From positions 46,235-110,234 of the forward strand of contig RDZE01000039.1 in assembly GCA_004293905.1 (NCBI GenBank): a stretch of 64,000 bases of DNA, written 5' to 3'. The DNA is from Cytophagales bacterium (GTDB lineage Bacteria > Bacteroidota > Bacteroidia > Cytophagales > Microscillaceae). Shown in pieces: positions 35,270 through 44,440 of the stretch (the stretch's first letter is position 1; each line of letters opens with the position of its first letter). The translations under genes and the position numbers were made by a program. The notes below the pieces were generated by a model. It saw only the letters and a program-made list of their open reading frames with translations. It was not told the DNA's origin and did no database searches.

Positions 35270-38200
35270 ATGAAGAAAAATATTGTTTTATACTTCGTTA
35301 AGGGGCTGTTATGCACCCTAATACTTTTGAATGCATCACAAGCCAATGCGCAAAAAGCTGTTTGGGTAAAAAGCGACCAAAGTTTAGCACCTAATAATAG
35401 CTATGGAACATCAGTTGTGGTAGACCCCTCAGGCAATATTTATGTGGCTGGTAGTTTTAAAAGTAGTATCAAAATAGGCAATACAACACTCAATGCACCC
35501 GCTACACCCGAATTAACACTCTTTATAGCCAAATACGACAAACAGGGGCAACCACTTTGGGCAAAAACACTTACCGCAGGGGCTGGAAGTAAAACCGAAG
35601 CCGCAGGCATTGCTGTCAATCAAACTGGTGATGTATATGTAGGGGCTAACTTTGTTTCTCAGACCGTAAATATAGCTTTTGATGCCCAAACACTCACAGC
35701 CTCTAATACCAAAGGAGCTTTCATTGCTAAATTTAATGGCTCTAACGGCACTGCACAATGGATAAGGGGAGCCAATGATGCTGCTGATGCTATAGTGCTA
35801 AAAAATATTGCCGTACACGAGCTCACAGGCGATGTATATGGCGTGGGATATTTTACAGGAAGTATTACTTGGGTGAGTGCGCTCACTTCCTCTGGTGGGC
35901 GAGATGTGCTATTTGTAAAATACAACACAAGTGGTACTGCCCAATTTGGTAAAAGATATGGAAGTACTGAAAACGAGGAAGCAACCGATGTGGCTATAGA
36001 CCTTCCTTCGCACAGTATCTACTTTTCAGGGTATTTTGATGGTGGCACAATCAGTTTTGGAAGCTATAATTTAGGAGGAAGCAATCGTGAAAGTTTTATA
36101 GTAAAGACCAATAGCAGTGGCACAGAACAGTGGGCAGAATCTATAGGAGGGAGTGGCAATGATGCTGCTTTGCAAGTTGGTACATCTGCTAATGGAAATG
36201 TATATGTGGGAGGCTATTTCTCAAATACTATCTCATTGAGTTCTGGCTCGTTATCATCGCAAGGGGGCGAAGATATTTTTGTAGCACAACTCACCAACAA
36301 TGGCGAACTGGAGTGGGCATCACAAGCAGGCACAAGCTCTGGTGATACCACAATGGTACTTGCCGTAGATAGTGTGGGGCATTGCACCATCGCAGGGACA
36401 TTCAGAGGGCGTTTTATCATTGGTAATACACGCCTCGAAAGCAAGAGTATAAGAGATGCCTACCTCGCTAAGTTCAGCAGTGAAGGTTATTTCACTTGGG
36501 CAAAACAAGGTATCGGAGGTATCACTGGCAACCCAAATGAAGTAAGAGGTTTGCAAGCCTCCAAAAATGGTGATGTATACCTCACGGGCATATTTTCTAA
36601 CCTTATGGACTTTGGGGAGGTAAAACTCAATACCTCTAATGTTGGTGTATATGGGCTTTTCCGATTTGGGTCTGTCCCCATAGCACCTTCTAATTTAATT
36701 GCTGTTACTTTCTCAAAAAATCGCATAGACTTGATATGGCAAGATAACTCTAATAATGATTTTGGATACAACGAAGAAACCAACTTTATACTTGAGCGTT
36801 CCACAAGCCCCAACTCAGGGTATGCAACAGTCGCAATTATCCCCAAGGGACTCGCCATCTATTTTGATAACAACTTAAGTGAAAATACACAATACTACTA
36901 CAGATTAGCAGCCGCCAACAATGGCGTTCTTTCTTCCTACAGCAATATCGCGGCTGGCAAAACGGCTGATGTACCTATCCCTCCTACCAATCTTGTAGCA
37001 GTAGCCACTTCATCGAGTCAAATCAATCTTACTTGGCAAGACAATGCAACCAATGAAACACAATATAGAATAGAAAGAGCTAATATTTTAGAAGACAATA
37101 TTTTCTACGAAATTGCTACTGTGCCAGCCAATACTACCTCGTTCAGAGATACGGGCTTGGTCGGAAACCAAACTTACTATTACCGTATTAGGGGGTCAAA
37201 TGACAATGGCAACAGTGTATTTACGCCGGGTTGTCCTTTTCCTAACCCTGGCGATTGTCCTAATTCAGTATTTGCAGTTACGAGTATCAAAACAGGCATT
37301 TCAGTTCCTGGTCGTGCAAGCAACGTAGTAGCAGAAGCAGTAACAGAAAGCCAAATAGATATTCGTTGGCGTGATAACTCTAACAACGAGCGCGTTTTTA
37401 AAATAGAACGCTCCACTAATGCACTGACAGGCTATGCGGTAGTCGGTACGGTAACGGCAGATGTTACAAGGTTTCAAGATGCTTCTTTTGATTTAGTACC
37501 CAATACTACCTACTATTATAGAGTGCGGTCTTCTAATGAAGGTGGCGATTCCAACCCAAGTGGAAGTGATAGTACAGAAACAAGCTGTAACATGATTGTA
37601 GGCATTAGTAGCGATGTGAATCAAGTTTGTGATGGAAAAACAGCACTGCTCACCGTAAAAACCAATGCTTTGTTTGCAGAATACCAATGGAAACGCAATG
37701 GTATCAATATAGATGATGCTATTTTAGACACTTATACTACTACCGAAGCAGGTGAATACACTTGTGAAGTAATTGTGGGCAATTGTGCCAAAGAATCTTC
37801 CGTTCCAGTAGTCATTACCATTGAGCCCAATTTCTCCGCCTCCATTTCTGTATCGGGGCAAAATCTTGTAGCGAGCCCCTTCGATGGCGATACTTATCAA
37901 TGGTATTTAGATTATACACTCATTAAAGATGCCACACTTGATACCTACACACCTACACGCACAGGCGTTTATCACGTAGTAGTTAATCGAAAAAAATGCT
38001 CTGCCACTTCTAATCCTTTTTTATTCAATGTAACCGACTTAGAGGGCGATTGGAAAGAAGTACTCACTGTTTTTCCTAACCCTACCAGCCAACTGCTTAC
38101 ATTGCGTTTAGAAAACGACCTTTTTGGCACTTACCAAATAGAAGTACTGAACCTACAAGGAAATCTTATCAAAGTGTATGAGGGAGAAAAAAGTGTTCAA

Positions 38201-38305
38201 AATTGGCAACAAACGATTGATATTAGTCATTGGGAAACAGGTGTTTATTTGGTGAAAATGAATCTAAACGGTAAAACTTTTTTCCAAAAAATAATCAAAC
38301 AATAG
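35270..38305 (+). CDS. Large secreted beta-propeller/FN3 protein with T9SS type A domain
   Basis: 1011 residues from ATG 35270; the frame extends upstream but only the signal peptide start is supported (KNIVLYFVKGLLCTLILL, cleavage near ANAQ). Residues about 35-465 consist of SBBP-type propeller repeats (FIAKYDKQGQPLWAKTL, GGYFSNTISLSSGSLSSQGG). Three fibronectin type III domains begin near 470, 570 and 680, then two Ig-like strands-rich domains near 773 and 853. The C-terminus (about 934-1011: VFPNPTSQLLTLRL to FFQKIIKQ) is a type A sorting domain recognised by the type IX secretion system. Likely a surface adhesin. Confidence 0.9.
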   Translation: MKKNIVLYFVKGLLCTLILLNASQANAQKAVWVKSDQSLAPNNSYGTSVVVDPSGNIYVAGSFKSSIKIGNTTLNAPATPELTLFIAKYDKQGQPLWAKTLTAGAGSKTEAAGIAVNQTGDVYVGANFVSQTVNIAFDAQTLTASNTKGAFIAKFNGSNGTAQWIRGANDAADAIVLKNIAVHELTGDVYGVGYFTGSITWVSALTSSGGRDVLFVKYNTSGTAQFGKRYGSTENEEATDVAIDLPSHSIYFSGYFDGGTISFGSYNLGGSNRESFIVKTNSSGTEQWAESIGGSGNDAALQVGTSANGNVYVGGYFSNTISLSSGSLSSQGGEDIFVAQLTNNGELEWASQAGTSSGDTTMVLAVDSVGHCTIAGTFRGRFIIGNTRLESKSIRDAYLAKFSSEGYFTWAKQGIGGITGNPNEVRGLQASKNGDVYLTGIFSNLMDFGEVKLNTSNVGVYGLFRFGSVPIAPSNLIAVTFSKNRIDLIWQDNSNNDFGYNEETNFILERSTSPNSGYATVAIIPKGLAIYFDNNLSENTQYYYRLAAANNGVLSSYSNIAAGKTADVPIPPTNLVAVATSSSQINLTWQDNATNETQYRIERANILEDNIFYEIATVPANTTSFRDTGLVGNQTYYYRIRGSNDNGNSVFTPGCPFPNPGDCPNSVFAVTSIKTGISVPGRASNVVAEAVTESQIDIRWRDNSNNERVFKIERSTNALTGYAVVGTVTADVTRFQDASFDLVPNTTYYYRVRSSNEGGDSNPSGSDSTETSCNMIVGISSDVNQVCDGKTALLTVKTNALFAEYQWKRNGINIDDAILDTYTTTEAGEYTCEVIVGNCAKESSVPVVITIEPNFSASISVSGQNLVASPFDGDTYQWYLDYTLIKDATLDTYTPTRTGVYHVVVNRKKCSATSNPFLFNVTDLEGDWKEVLTVFPNPTSQLLTLRLENDLFGTYQIEVLNLQGNLIKVYEGEKSVQNWQQTIDISHWETGVYLVKMNLNGKTFFQKIIKQ

Positions 38306-38319
38306 ATATAATAATTTTG

Positions 38320-38327
38320 TATCTTTG
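38320..38327 (+). promoter_or_regulatory. -7 element of the sterol desaturase-family gene
   Basis: TATCTTTG on the plus strand, 39 nt before the ATG at 38367; an overlapping TAATTTTG (38312-38319) is an alternative. Confidence 0.5.
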
Positions 38328-38366
38328 CCCCCATTATCTTTCAATTACTAACTTGTCTGAATCATT

Positions 38367-39581
38367 ATGGACTTAAATCCTACTGTCATCGCTATTCCTC
38401 TTTATTTTTTATTAATGGGTATAGAATTACTCATCAATAAAATACAACATACACGTTTGTATAGACTCAATGATGCCATTACGAATATCAATATTGGCGC
38501 AACACAACAAGTTATAGGAGTGCTACTCAAACTCATACCTATTGCCATCTATGAAATTGTCTATCATAATTTTAGCTTTCAATGGATAGACAACAGCCAA
38601 TTCAATTGGTGGGTATTTTGGGCGGCTTTTATTGGTTGGGATTTTTGCTACTATTGGGCGCATCGTATGAGCCACGAAATCAATTTACTATGGAGTGGGC
38701 ATGTGGTGCATCATCAAAGCGAAGAATACAACCTTTCAGTAGCATTGCGCCAAAGTTGGTTTCAAGGTATTTGGACTGCTCCTTTTTACTTGCCTCTTGC
38801 ACTTATAGGCTTCGATACTACTACCATAATACTTGTTTCAGGGCTTAATCTTATTTATCAGTATTGGATTCATACAGAAATGATTCAAAAAATGGGTATA
38901 CTTGAGTGGGTAATGAATACTCCTTCGCACCATAGAGTGCACCATGGACGCAACCCTGAATACATAGATAAAAATCATGCGGGCGTTTTCATCATTTGGG
39001 ATAGAATGTTTGGTACTTTTCAGCCTGAAGTAGCCAAACCTGTGTATGGAATTACGACACCCGTAGCAAGTTGGAATCCTGTTTGGGCAAATTTTGCACA
39101 TTTCGAAACCATTTACGGACAACTCAAAGAAGCGCGTAGCTTTACTGATTATTTCAAAATTTTATTCTATAAACCCGGTTGGAGTGCTAAAATGGCGGGT
39201 TATGTGCCTATTCCTGAAGTACAGCGCGACAAAACACCTAAATATGATACTTATTCTCCTACAACGGTCAATTATTATGTGCTTTTTCAATACCTCATCA
39301 CGACTGTATATATAGCCACTTATCTATTTTCACAAAATGAAATGGCAATGACACCCAAAATAGTAGGGGCGGCATTGATTGTGATTGCTTGTTTAAATAT
39401 GGGAGGATTGTTCGAGAAGAAAAAATGGTCTTATTGGATAGAATGGTTGCGTTTTCCTATGAGTATTGCACTTTTGGTAGTAGTATTTACCATTCCTATG
39501 TATGTATTATGGTTGAATATAGGCGCAATGCTCATTTCTTGGGCTTGGTTGTTTAGTTTTCGCGGCTATCTGCAAAAATAA
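38367..39581 (+). CDS. Sterol desaturase/fatty acid hydroxylase family membrane protein
   Basis: 404 residues. The family's histidine clusters are visible: HRMSHE, HVVHHQSEEYN and HHRVHHGRN, forming a di-iron site on the cytoplasmic face. Several membrane helices flank them, and extra helices are appended at the C-terminus (about 300-400). Members hydroxylate or desaturate lipids such as sphingolipids, sterols or carotenoids; the substrate here is unknown. The gene stands alone after the T9SS cargo gene and ends at the edge of the degraded accessory island. Confidence 0.88.
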   Translation: MDLNPTVIAIPLYFLLMGIELLINKIQHTRLYRLNDAITNINIGATQQVIGVLLKLIPIAIYEIVYHNFSFQWIDNSQFNWWVFWAAFIGWDFCYYWAHRMSHEINLLWSGHVVHHQSEEYNLSVALRQSWFQGIWTAPFYLPLALIGFDTTTIILVSGLNLIYQYWIHTEMIQKMGILEWVMNTPSHHRVHHGRNPEYIDKNHAGVFIIWDRMFGTFQPEVAKPVYGITTPVASWNPVWANFAHFETIYGQLKEARSFTDYFKILFYKPGWSAKMAGYVPIPEVQRDKTPKYDTYSPTTVNYYVLFQYLITTVYIATYLFSQNEMAMTPKIVGAALIVIACLNMGGLFEKKKWSYWIEWLRFPMSIALLVVVFTIPMYVLWLNIGAMLISWAWLFSFRGYLQK

Positions 39582-39588
39582 CTATTTG

Positions 39589-39838
39589 CTATTCCCAACC
39601 TTCGGGCGTTTTACTGCTGATTTTATTCAATTGTGCATCGCGAGTAGGTTTGTTGATGATAAATTGAGGATGTCCTTTCTTGAAATAATTGATTATGGTA
39701 GAGCTTACTCAAAAATAATAATAAATTTTTAAGACTATTTCCAATAACAAAATATTCACATTTGGAGAGTGCTATAAAATTATCAAGATTTTTCAGGTCA
39801 GATATGGTCATTTGCTTCAAAAAATAAAATTTAAGCAA
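39589..39838 (-). pseudogene. Frameshifted gene remnant
   Basis: On the minus strand a frame ending at TAG 39589-39591 encodes FKKGHPQFIINKP and a GWE C-terminus but is open only for about 39 codons. Another frame covers the preceding part to 39838 (TISDLKNLDNFIALSKCEYF). Joined, they give a plausible single protein interrupted by a frameshift near 39690. No family is recognised. It lies at the outer edge of the RHS-relic island. Confidence 0.35.
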
Positions 39839-39848
39839 GGATTTTTTG

Positions 39849-39885
39849 GTTTTATTAGTAGGGATAAAAGCGGTGGGAGTTACTA
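39849..39885 (-). repeat. Repeated spacer sequence, copy A
   Basis: The minus strand reads CCCACCGCTTTTATCCCTAC then TAATAAAA. A similar stretch occurs at 40619-40645 (minus strand, copy B, directly upstream of the promoter relic) and, more weakly, at about 63009-63035 on the plus strand before the second RHS tip (CCCTTTTACCCCTGCTAA). These repeats mark the boundaries of RHS-type cassettes. Confidence 0.4.
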
Positions 39886-39916
39886 TGATTGAATTTTAAT
39901 TGTTAAAAACAACTTG

Positions 39917-40483
39917 TTATCCAACATTAAACTTCTTGAAAGTTCTCACTAATAATTTTAAATCTAACCCCTCTACTTCACACTTTCTTAGATTCATTCT
40001 TTCTGCACTCAGTTTATCATAACGATTAGTAGCTTTCAGGGCAGAGAGAAAATAGGGCAGGGCAGAGAGAAAATAGGGGAAATCACTTCTACTGAAGCCA
40101 CTTAATCTATAAACATATATATCTAATCCATGATATGAGAGTGGTTTATAAACTACCACGATAAATTTATTTTTGTTCATTAGGGCTACTTTATGCACAT
40201 CATCAGGAGATAAACTATCAGAAATTGACAAAAAAATAAAATCAGACTCAAAATTTTTACTTTTTAGGGTGTCTATGGTTAATTCAACAGATAAAAATTT
40301 ATTGAATTTATTGAATAAGGCTGTATATGAAGTATCGTCTTTTGATTTGATCAATTCATCAAACAGAATTTTGTGTAAAAGAAAATCTACGTTTTCTTGT
40401 TCCATTTTTTTGCTTAAATCTTGAGCATTGCTATAGTTGCCCAAAAAAACGCATATAATGGCTATAAAGAATGATAAACGCAT
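39917..40483 (-). CDS. Exported protein of unknown function (candidate orphan immunity protein)
   Basis: 188 residues. Signal peptide (MRLSFFIAIICVFLG, cleavage near SNAQ), then an AT-rich, Lys/Leu-rich mature part (KSKNFESDFIFLSISD). No known family. Residues PYFLSAL are tandemly duplicated because of a 21-nt repeat at about 40043-40084. Upstream lies a relic of an RHS gene promoter. In polymorphic toxin loci, small exported genes following RHS tips often encode immunity proteins, so that role is possible but not shown. Confidence 0.6.
   Translation of the reverse strand: MRLSFFIAIICVFLGNYSNAQDLSKKMEQENVDFLLHKILFDELIKSKDDTSYTALFNKFNKFLSVELTIDTLKSKNFESDFIFLSISDSLSPDDVHKVALMNKNKFIVVVYKPLSYHGLDIYVYRLSGFSRSDFPYFLSALPYFLSALKATNRYDKLSAERMNLRKCEVEGLDLKLLVRTFKKFNVG
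40043..40084. repeat. 21-nt tandem duplication inside a gene
   Basis: Two adjacent copies of AGGGCAGAGAGAAAATAGGG plus one base, in frame. They duplicate seven residues of the exported protein (PYFLSAL twice). Recent slippage is likely since the copies are nearly identical. Confidence 0.8.
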
Positions 40484-40574
40484 GTTTGTTAATGATTAAT
40501 TCAAAAGTGTTATTAAAATTATTAATACAAATCGTACTAATGATAGATATTGCTGCCTAAGTTTCATCACTCTA

Positions 40575-40617
40575 CAAATATAAACAAAGGATTTGAGAAG
40601 TAAAATTTTCAGTGTTT
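40575..40617 (-). promoter_or_regulatory. Relic of the RHS-gene promoter
   Basis: Read on the minus strand this 43-nt segment matches 61383-61426, the promoter of the intact RHS tip gene, with four mismatches and one gap: AAACACTGAAAATTTT, two changes, TTCTCAAAT, two changes, TTTGTTT and TATATTTG (the -7 element at 40575-40582). No RHS core follows now; an ATG at 40566 opens only a 23-codon frame before the exported gene at 40483. It shows that an RHS cassette once stood here. Confidence 0.7.
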
Positions 40618-40755
40618 TTTTATTAGTAAAGATAAAAGAGTGGGAAAATTAATGATTTATTGATGAAGAGTATTAACTAAGTTGAAAAAACAGCGAAGAA
40701 GTTTAGCTTAATCTTACAACTTAATGGTACAAATTATAAACTATAACATTACCCT

Positions 40756-41487
40756 TTACCAACCCAATATCAAACCTCTTCGTCCTGGTTTAAAAACAGC
40801 TTGAAATTTATCCCCATGAGATTTCTTTTGAATTCCATTTACAGAAACCACATTATTTGTTTCACAATTTACAGAATCAGGATTTTTCTCAAAATTAATG
40901 ATGAGTTCATCATCTTTATAATAAAAACTATCTTGTAATTCTATATCGGGTTTGAAATGATTAGCATAGGAATAATGAAGTATAATGCGACTAGGTTTAT
41001 ATTTTTTCAAATATGAAATAAATGATGAGTCCGAAAATATTATGTTTGTGTGAAAAGTTTCCTCAGGATAAAGTTTTTTAACAAAGCTACAATTCAATAT
41101 TGTATCCCCAGCATTAAAATAATCAAATCTAACAGCCTTTTCATAAAATGCTGAAACACTCTTATAAAAAATCACAGCATTCAAAAACCCTGCATTGATG
41201 TCATAGGGACAGTCTTTAAACATACTTGAATCCTGCTCATTCAAATAATGTACTCGCCAATTCTGAGTCCAAAGATACAAGGTGTCTTTACTAATGTTTT
41301 TATATGAAATTTTTAATGAGGCATATTCTACTTCTTGAAAACAATATAAGCGAATTTTACTTTCCAAAACAATAGCTTCACTATTAGGGCTTTTACTTTG
41401 CCCAAAGACAAAACAGGAAGAGAACATGAATACAATGAACAACACCCCTAATTTGTTTAAATATTTTATTTTATTGTTTCTCATCAT
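40756..41487 (-). CDS. Exported protein of unknown function (candidate orphan immunity protein)
   Basis: 243 residues. Signal peptide at residues about 1-30 (LGVLFIVFMFSSCFVFGQ); a cysteine in SSC gives an alternative lipoprotein site. The mature part has beta-rich segments (EVEYASLKISYKNISKDTLYLW) as in proteins that describe how a secreted or lipid-linked domain is folded, but no family is recognised. AT-rich like its neighbours and encoded in the same direction, between RHS relics. The 3' end (GRRGLILGW) is short and plausible. It may be an immunity protein whose toxin was lost. Confidence 0.6.
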   Translation of the reverse strand: MMRNNKIKYLNKLGVLFIVFMFSSCFVFGQSKSPNSEAIVLESKIRLYCFQEVEYASLKISYKNISKDTLYLWTQNWRVHYLNEQDSSMFKDCPYDINAGFLNAVIFYKSVSAFYEKAVRFDYFNAGDTILNCSFVKKLYPEETFHTNIIFSDSSFISYLKKYKPSRIILHYSYANHFKPDIELQDSFYYKDDELIINFEKNPDSVNCETNNVVSVNGIQKKSHGDKFQAVFKPGRRGLILGW

Positions 41488-41714
41488 TTGTTTTTGCTTC
41501 TTTCACGCTTTTTATAATTTGTTGCTCAAGAATATCATTTTTATATCATTTGTTTCTGCATCTATATCATTTCCCTATATTTTAGGATTCTTAATACTTA
41601 AATAAGCATAACCATACAATGCGCGAGCCATCACTAATGCAAGTGTGTAGTTTCGCTTTCGCTAAGACAACGCACAATAGGGGTAATTAAATACTTAAAT
41701 TTGCAACAAGTCTA
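41488..41714. other. Intergenic gap in the RHS-relic island
   Basis: 227 nt without a supported gene. On the minus strand an 18-codon open stretch (from about 41626, starting MARALYGYAYLSI) may be a gene fragment. No promoter with both boxes and no RHS core motif is seen here. Confidence 0.3.
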
Positions 41715-42275
41715 TCATTCAAAGGTGTCTTCTAATGTTATTATTTTCGCTTCAGACCAATATTTAATAAAATCCCTTTTATCAAATATTTTGCAATTAT
41801 TACTTAATTCAACAGAAATCATAAAAAAATATTTTCTGTCATATTTAGGTTCTACTTCTTTAATTACAACAATCTTATTATCGACCTCAAATATTTTCAT
41901 TGGCTCTTTATGAAATGATATTGTATCACACCTTTTATATCCTTGCCAAAATGTATCAATTTCATCTAACTCTTTGATATGATAGGGTAGTATATCAAGA
42001 TAAATGTTTAGCATCTTTCTGTAATGATTTTTATACGGAATCAGTGCATAAAACTCTTTTTTTCTCCTAAACTTACTCGTATTACTCCTTTTTACCTTTA
42101 CAAATTTATTTTGTATTATAAAATTAATCGGCACTTCCATCTCTAATGAAAAATCAGAAAGAGTATGTGTTCTAAAAAAATTATCAATAATAATATTTTT
42201 ATTTTCTTGTGCATTTATTTTATCAAAAAAACAAATGCTTATAAAGAAAGAAAGAATTATAGGTTTCATATTCAT
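41715..42275 (-). CDS. Exported protein of unknown function (candidate orphan immunity protein)
   Basis: 186 residues. Signal peptide (PIILSFFISICFF, cleavage near NAQ), mature part Lys/Asn/Ile-rich with aromatic clusters (NHYRKMLNIYLDILPYHI). No family recognised. It begins 24 nt after an RHS core relic on the same strand whose frame stops at TAA, exactly the position where an immunity gene sits behind an RHS toxin. That makes an immunity role plausible; a toxin is missing. Confidence 0.62.
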   Translation of the reverse strand: MNMKPIILSFFISICFFDKINAQENKNIIIDNFFRTHTLSDFSLEMEVPINFIIQNKFVKVKRSNTSKFRRKKEFYALIPYKNHYRKMLNIYLDILPYHIKELDEIDTFWQGYKRCDTISFHKEPMKIFEVDNKIVVIKEVEPKYDRKYFFMISVELSNNCKIFDKRDFIKYWSEAKIITLEDTFE

Positions 42276-42298
42276 TTATTATTTCTTTTTAGGGGTAA

Positions 42299-42326
42299 AA
42301 CCAACCCAACTCAAAATCTTCTTGTT
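42299..42326 (-). pseudogene. RHS core relic
   Basis: The minus strand is identical over 28 nt to the RHS core of the second RHS tip (63123-63150 region) and encodes KQEDFELGW followed by FYP and a stop. The flanking DNA up to about 42463 has lost RHS similarity. Identical sequence this long, in the same frame, points to a recent partial duplication or to the end of a deleted RHS tip. Confidence 0.8.
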
Positions 42327-42489
42327 TAAGCTACCGCATAATTTTTCGCAACTACCTAAGTGTGATGATTTCGAAGCACTTCACTGTCAACCAAGCAGGA
42401 ACTTTGATAGAAGTACAAAATTTGATTTAACCACTGAACCGTCACTTTTGGGTAAGTAATTTTATTTGTAGTATTTCTTTGTCCCGTTG

Positions 42490-43734
42490 TCATTTGAAGT
42501 TAAATATTATTGGAAAAACAAAGGTTACAATTAGTGTCCAAATACTGTAGATGGGTAAAAAAGTTGCTATGCTTTTTTCTACATTTTCAATCTCGTTTCT
42601 GTTTCTTGTCGTTTTGGAAAGTCTGTATGTTACCAAAAGTAAATTTGTCAAAATAAGAATATTCCCGCCCAAAACAGCAAGTCTATTTGGTGTTATTCCC
42701 CATTCCGAAATTCTGAACAAAATAGCAGATAAAACTATTCCATTTACGATTATTGTTACTATTGATAAACTAAGTAAGAGTATCATTCCAATTTTGTTGC
42801 CAGAATGTTTTGAAGTTTCTGCAATAGAAAAAAGAATTATCGCCATTACACCTATTAAAAGCAGATTGAAGATTAAAAGAAAGTCTCTGTCACTGTATGG
42901 GTCTTTTCCTGTCCTGATAACTGCAATAAGATAAATGACCAATGTAGTTAGCACCAATGGTGTAAATACTTTGGCGATGACCGGAGAAACTCTATTTACT
43001 AATTGAGGATTTGTTTGAACAAGATATGTTCCGACAATTGGTGAAGCTGCCAATCCCCAAACAACAATATATTTAAAGTAGAACTCAAAAATTTCTAATT
43101 GGATAAGCGCGAACAATCCAATAGTAATTCCAGTCAGAATAGCACCAGTAATAAGAATTAAGATAGTCATAACAACCAAATCTCCATTGTATCTGAGAAA
43201 GTCTAACCGTTTGTGGTAGTTTTTCAAACTGTTTCCAATAAATGTGTAACCCAAAACCGCCCATAGAAATAGTGGTAAGTGAATACAAGCAAGTATAAGC
43301 GTGTCACTTTTGGAATTATTAGGAAGAGAATTGATATAAAAAAACGAGATTAGAATGACGCCAGAAATAATAACATTTTTTTTTGTCGTCATTTTTTGTC
43401 TCCACGAAAAATAGGCTGTTAATAATGGAAAAACTATAAAGGCAAGGTTTCTTGGGTAAAAGTATGCTCCCTCAATTAGTGCGAACTCTGGTATTTTAGC
43501 AATTAGACCAGCAATGATAGAAGCTACAATTATAAATGTTAATTCGTTACCTGTTCCCCAAGAAATTTCTTCTTTTTCAAAGTTCAAACGCTCATTCCAA
43601 ATTTGAGCTATAAACTTTTCTTGAATGTCGGGATAAATCAAGTTGAACTCTCTTTTGAAAGTCGTTTTGTTGTCCCGATATAATTTTTCAAGTTGTCGTG
43701 GGTTATCTAAATTACTTATTATTTCTTCTTTCAT
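42490..43734 (-). CDS. Multi-pass membrane protein (DUF4153-like)
   Basis: 414 residues. A soluble N-terminal part of about 60 residues is followed by about ten membrane helices with the pattern seen in DUF4153 proteins (FIVASIIAGLIAKI, TLVIYLIAVIRTG, LAVLGGNILILTNLLL). The segment GWGLAASPIVGTYLV-like (VVWGLAASPIVGTYLV) and the last aromatic helix are consistent. Function unknown. A TAGATTTG -7 element lies at 43816-43823. Family assignment is moderate. Confidence 0.65.
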   Translation of the reverse strand: MKEEIISNLDNPRQLEKLYRDNKTTFKREFNLIYPDIQEKFIAQIWNERLNFEKEEISWGTGNELTFIIVASIIAGLIAKIPEFALIEGAYFYPRNLAFIVFPLLTAYFSWRQKMTTKKNVIISGVILISFFYINSLPNNSKSDTLILACIHLPLFLWAVLGYTFIGNSLKNYHKRLDFLRYNGDLVVMTILILITGAILTGITIGLFALIQLEIFEFYFKYIVVWGLAASPIVGTYLVQTNPQLVNRVSPVIAKVFTPLVLTTLVIYLIAVIRTGKDPYSDRDFLLIFNLLLIGVMAIILFSIAETSKHSGNKIGMILLLSLSIVTIIVNGIVLSAILFRISEWGITPNRLAVLGGNILILTNLLLVTYRLSKTTRNRNEIENVEKSIATFLPIYSIWTLIVTFVFPIIFNFK

Positions 43735-44008
43735 ATTGTTGGATTGTCTTTCCTTCTGATATGGCTCATAACTCTGTTAATTTAATTAATTTCCGCAACT
43801 ATGTCTTCCTTTTTACAAATCTAAACAAAACTATTCGCGATATCAAATATTTCCCCGAAAACAAAAAGATGAGGCATATATGCATTGCGTCAGTCAATCC
43901 AAACTTGGACTTTTTAGTCTTTTTGCTACTTTTCTCAGGGGTATGTATAGCGCACAAACAAAGTAGTGAAAATCCTTGTTCTCAATTTATTTTACGCGCC
44001 AATGGTAT
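43735..44008. other. Divergent intergenic region
   Basis: 274 nt between the DUF4153-like gene (minus) and the gene at 44009 (plus). It holds the minus-strand -7 element TAGATTTG (43816-43823). Nothing else is supported. Confidence 0.4.
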
Positions 44009-44440
44009 ATGATAGTACAAAAAATTCCACCCGATGAGAAAGACCTCCGCAACTATTTAGGAGGGCATTTTTCTTTCCTAAAAACGCTTATGCGAGGCGG
44101 AACAGGCTCGCAAAGAATGGTATACAAGAGCGGATTGCCTTTGTTTGATACCATAGCCGCACAATACACCGACCTCAACTATTGTAATTTTCAACAATAC
44201 CAAGAAGGTTTAGCCATTCGAATGTGTCGCCGCGCCGAAGGTTACATTGCTGCAATGCGCTACCAAGAAATCACTCGTATCGCATTTTTTACCACCCCAA
44301 AAGAAGATGCCTACATCGAAATCAACGTTCAAGCCCAAACACAAGCCATAGTACTCATTGTGCCGAGCATCTCCATTGCCTCTTTGCGCCTCTTTGCCAC
44401 CAAAAATTTTCCCGCAACACTCCTACAAATCACCCATTAA
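44009..44440 (+). CDS. Conserved protein of unknown function
   Basis: 143 residues from ATG 44009 (MIVQKIPPDEKDLRNYL); the upstream frame to 43976 has no better start. Soluble, with a C-terminal half of alternating strands (IAFFTTPKEDAYIEINVQAQ). A glycine/arginine turn (MRGGTGSQRMVYKSG) sits near the N-terminus. I do not recognise the family. The 3' end overlaps by 4 nt that of the convergent MBL-fold hydrolase gene. Confidence 0.65.
   Translation: MIVQKIPPDEKDLRNYLGGHFSFLKTLMRGGTGSQRMVYKSGLPLFDTIAAQYTDLNYCNFQQYQEGLAIRMCRRAEGYIAAMRYQEITRIAFFTTPKEDAYIEINVQAQTQAIVLIVPSISIASLRLFATKNFPATLLQITH

Noticed and set aside
42327..42489. Possible insertion sequence end beside the RHS relic
   Set aside because: No transposase frame, no inverted repeat pair and no target duplication could be seen; the 28-nt RHS match is the only firm signal.
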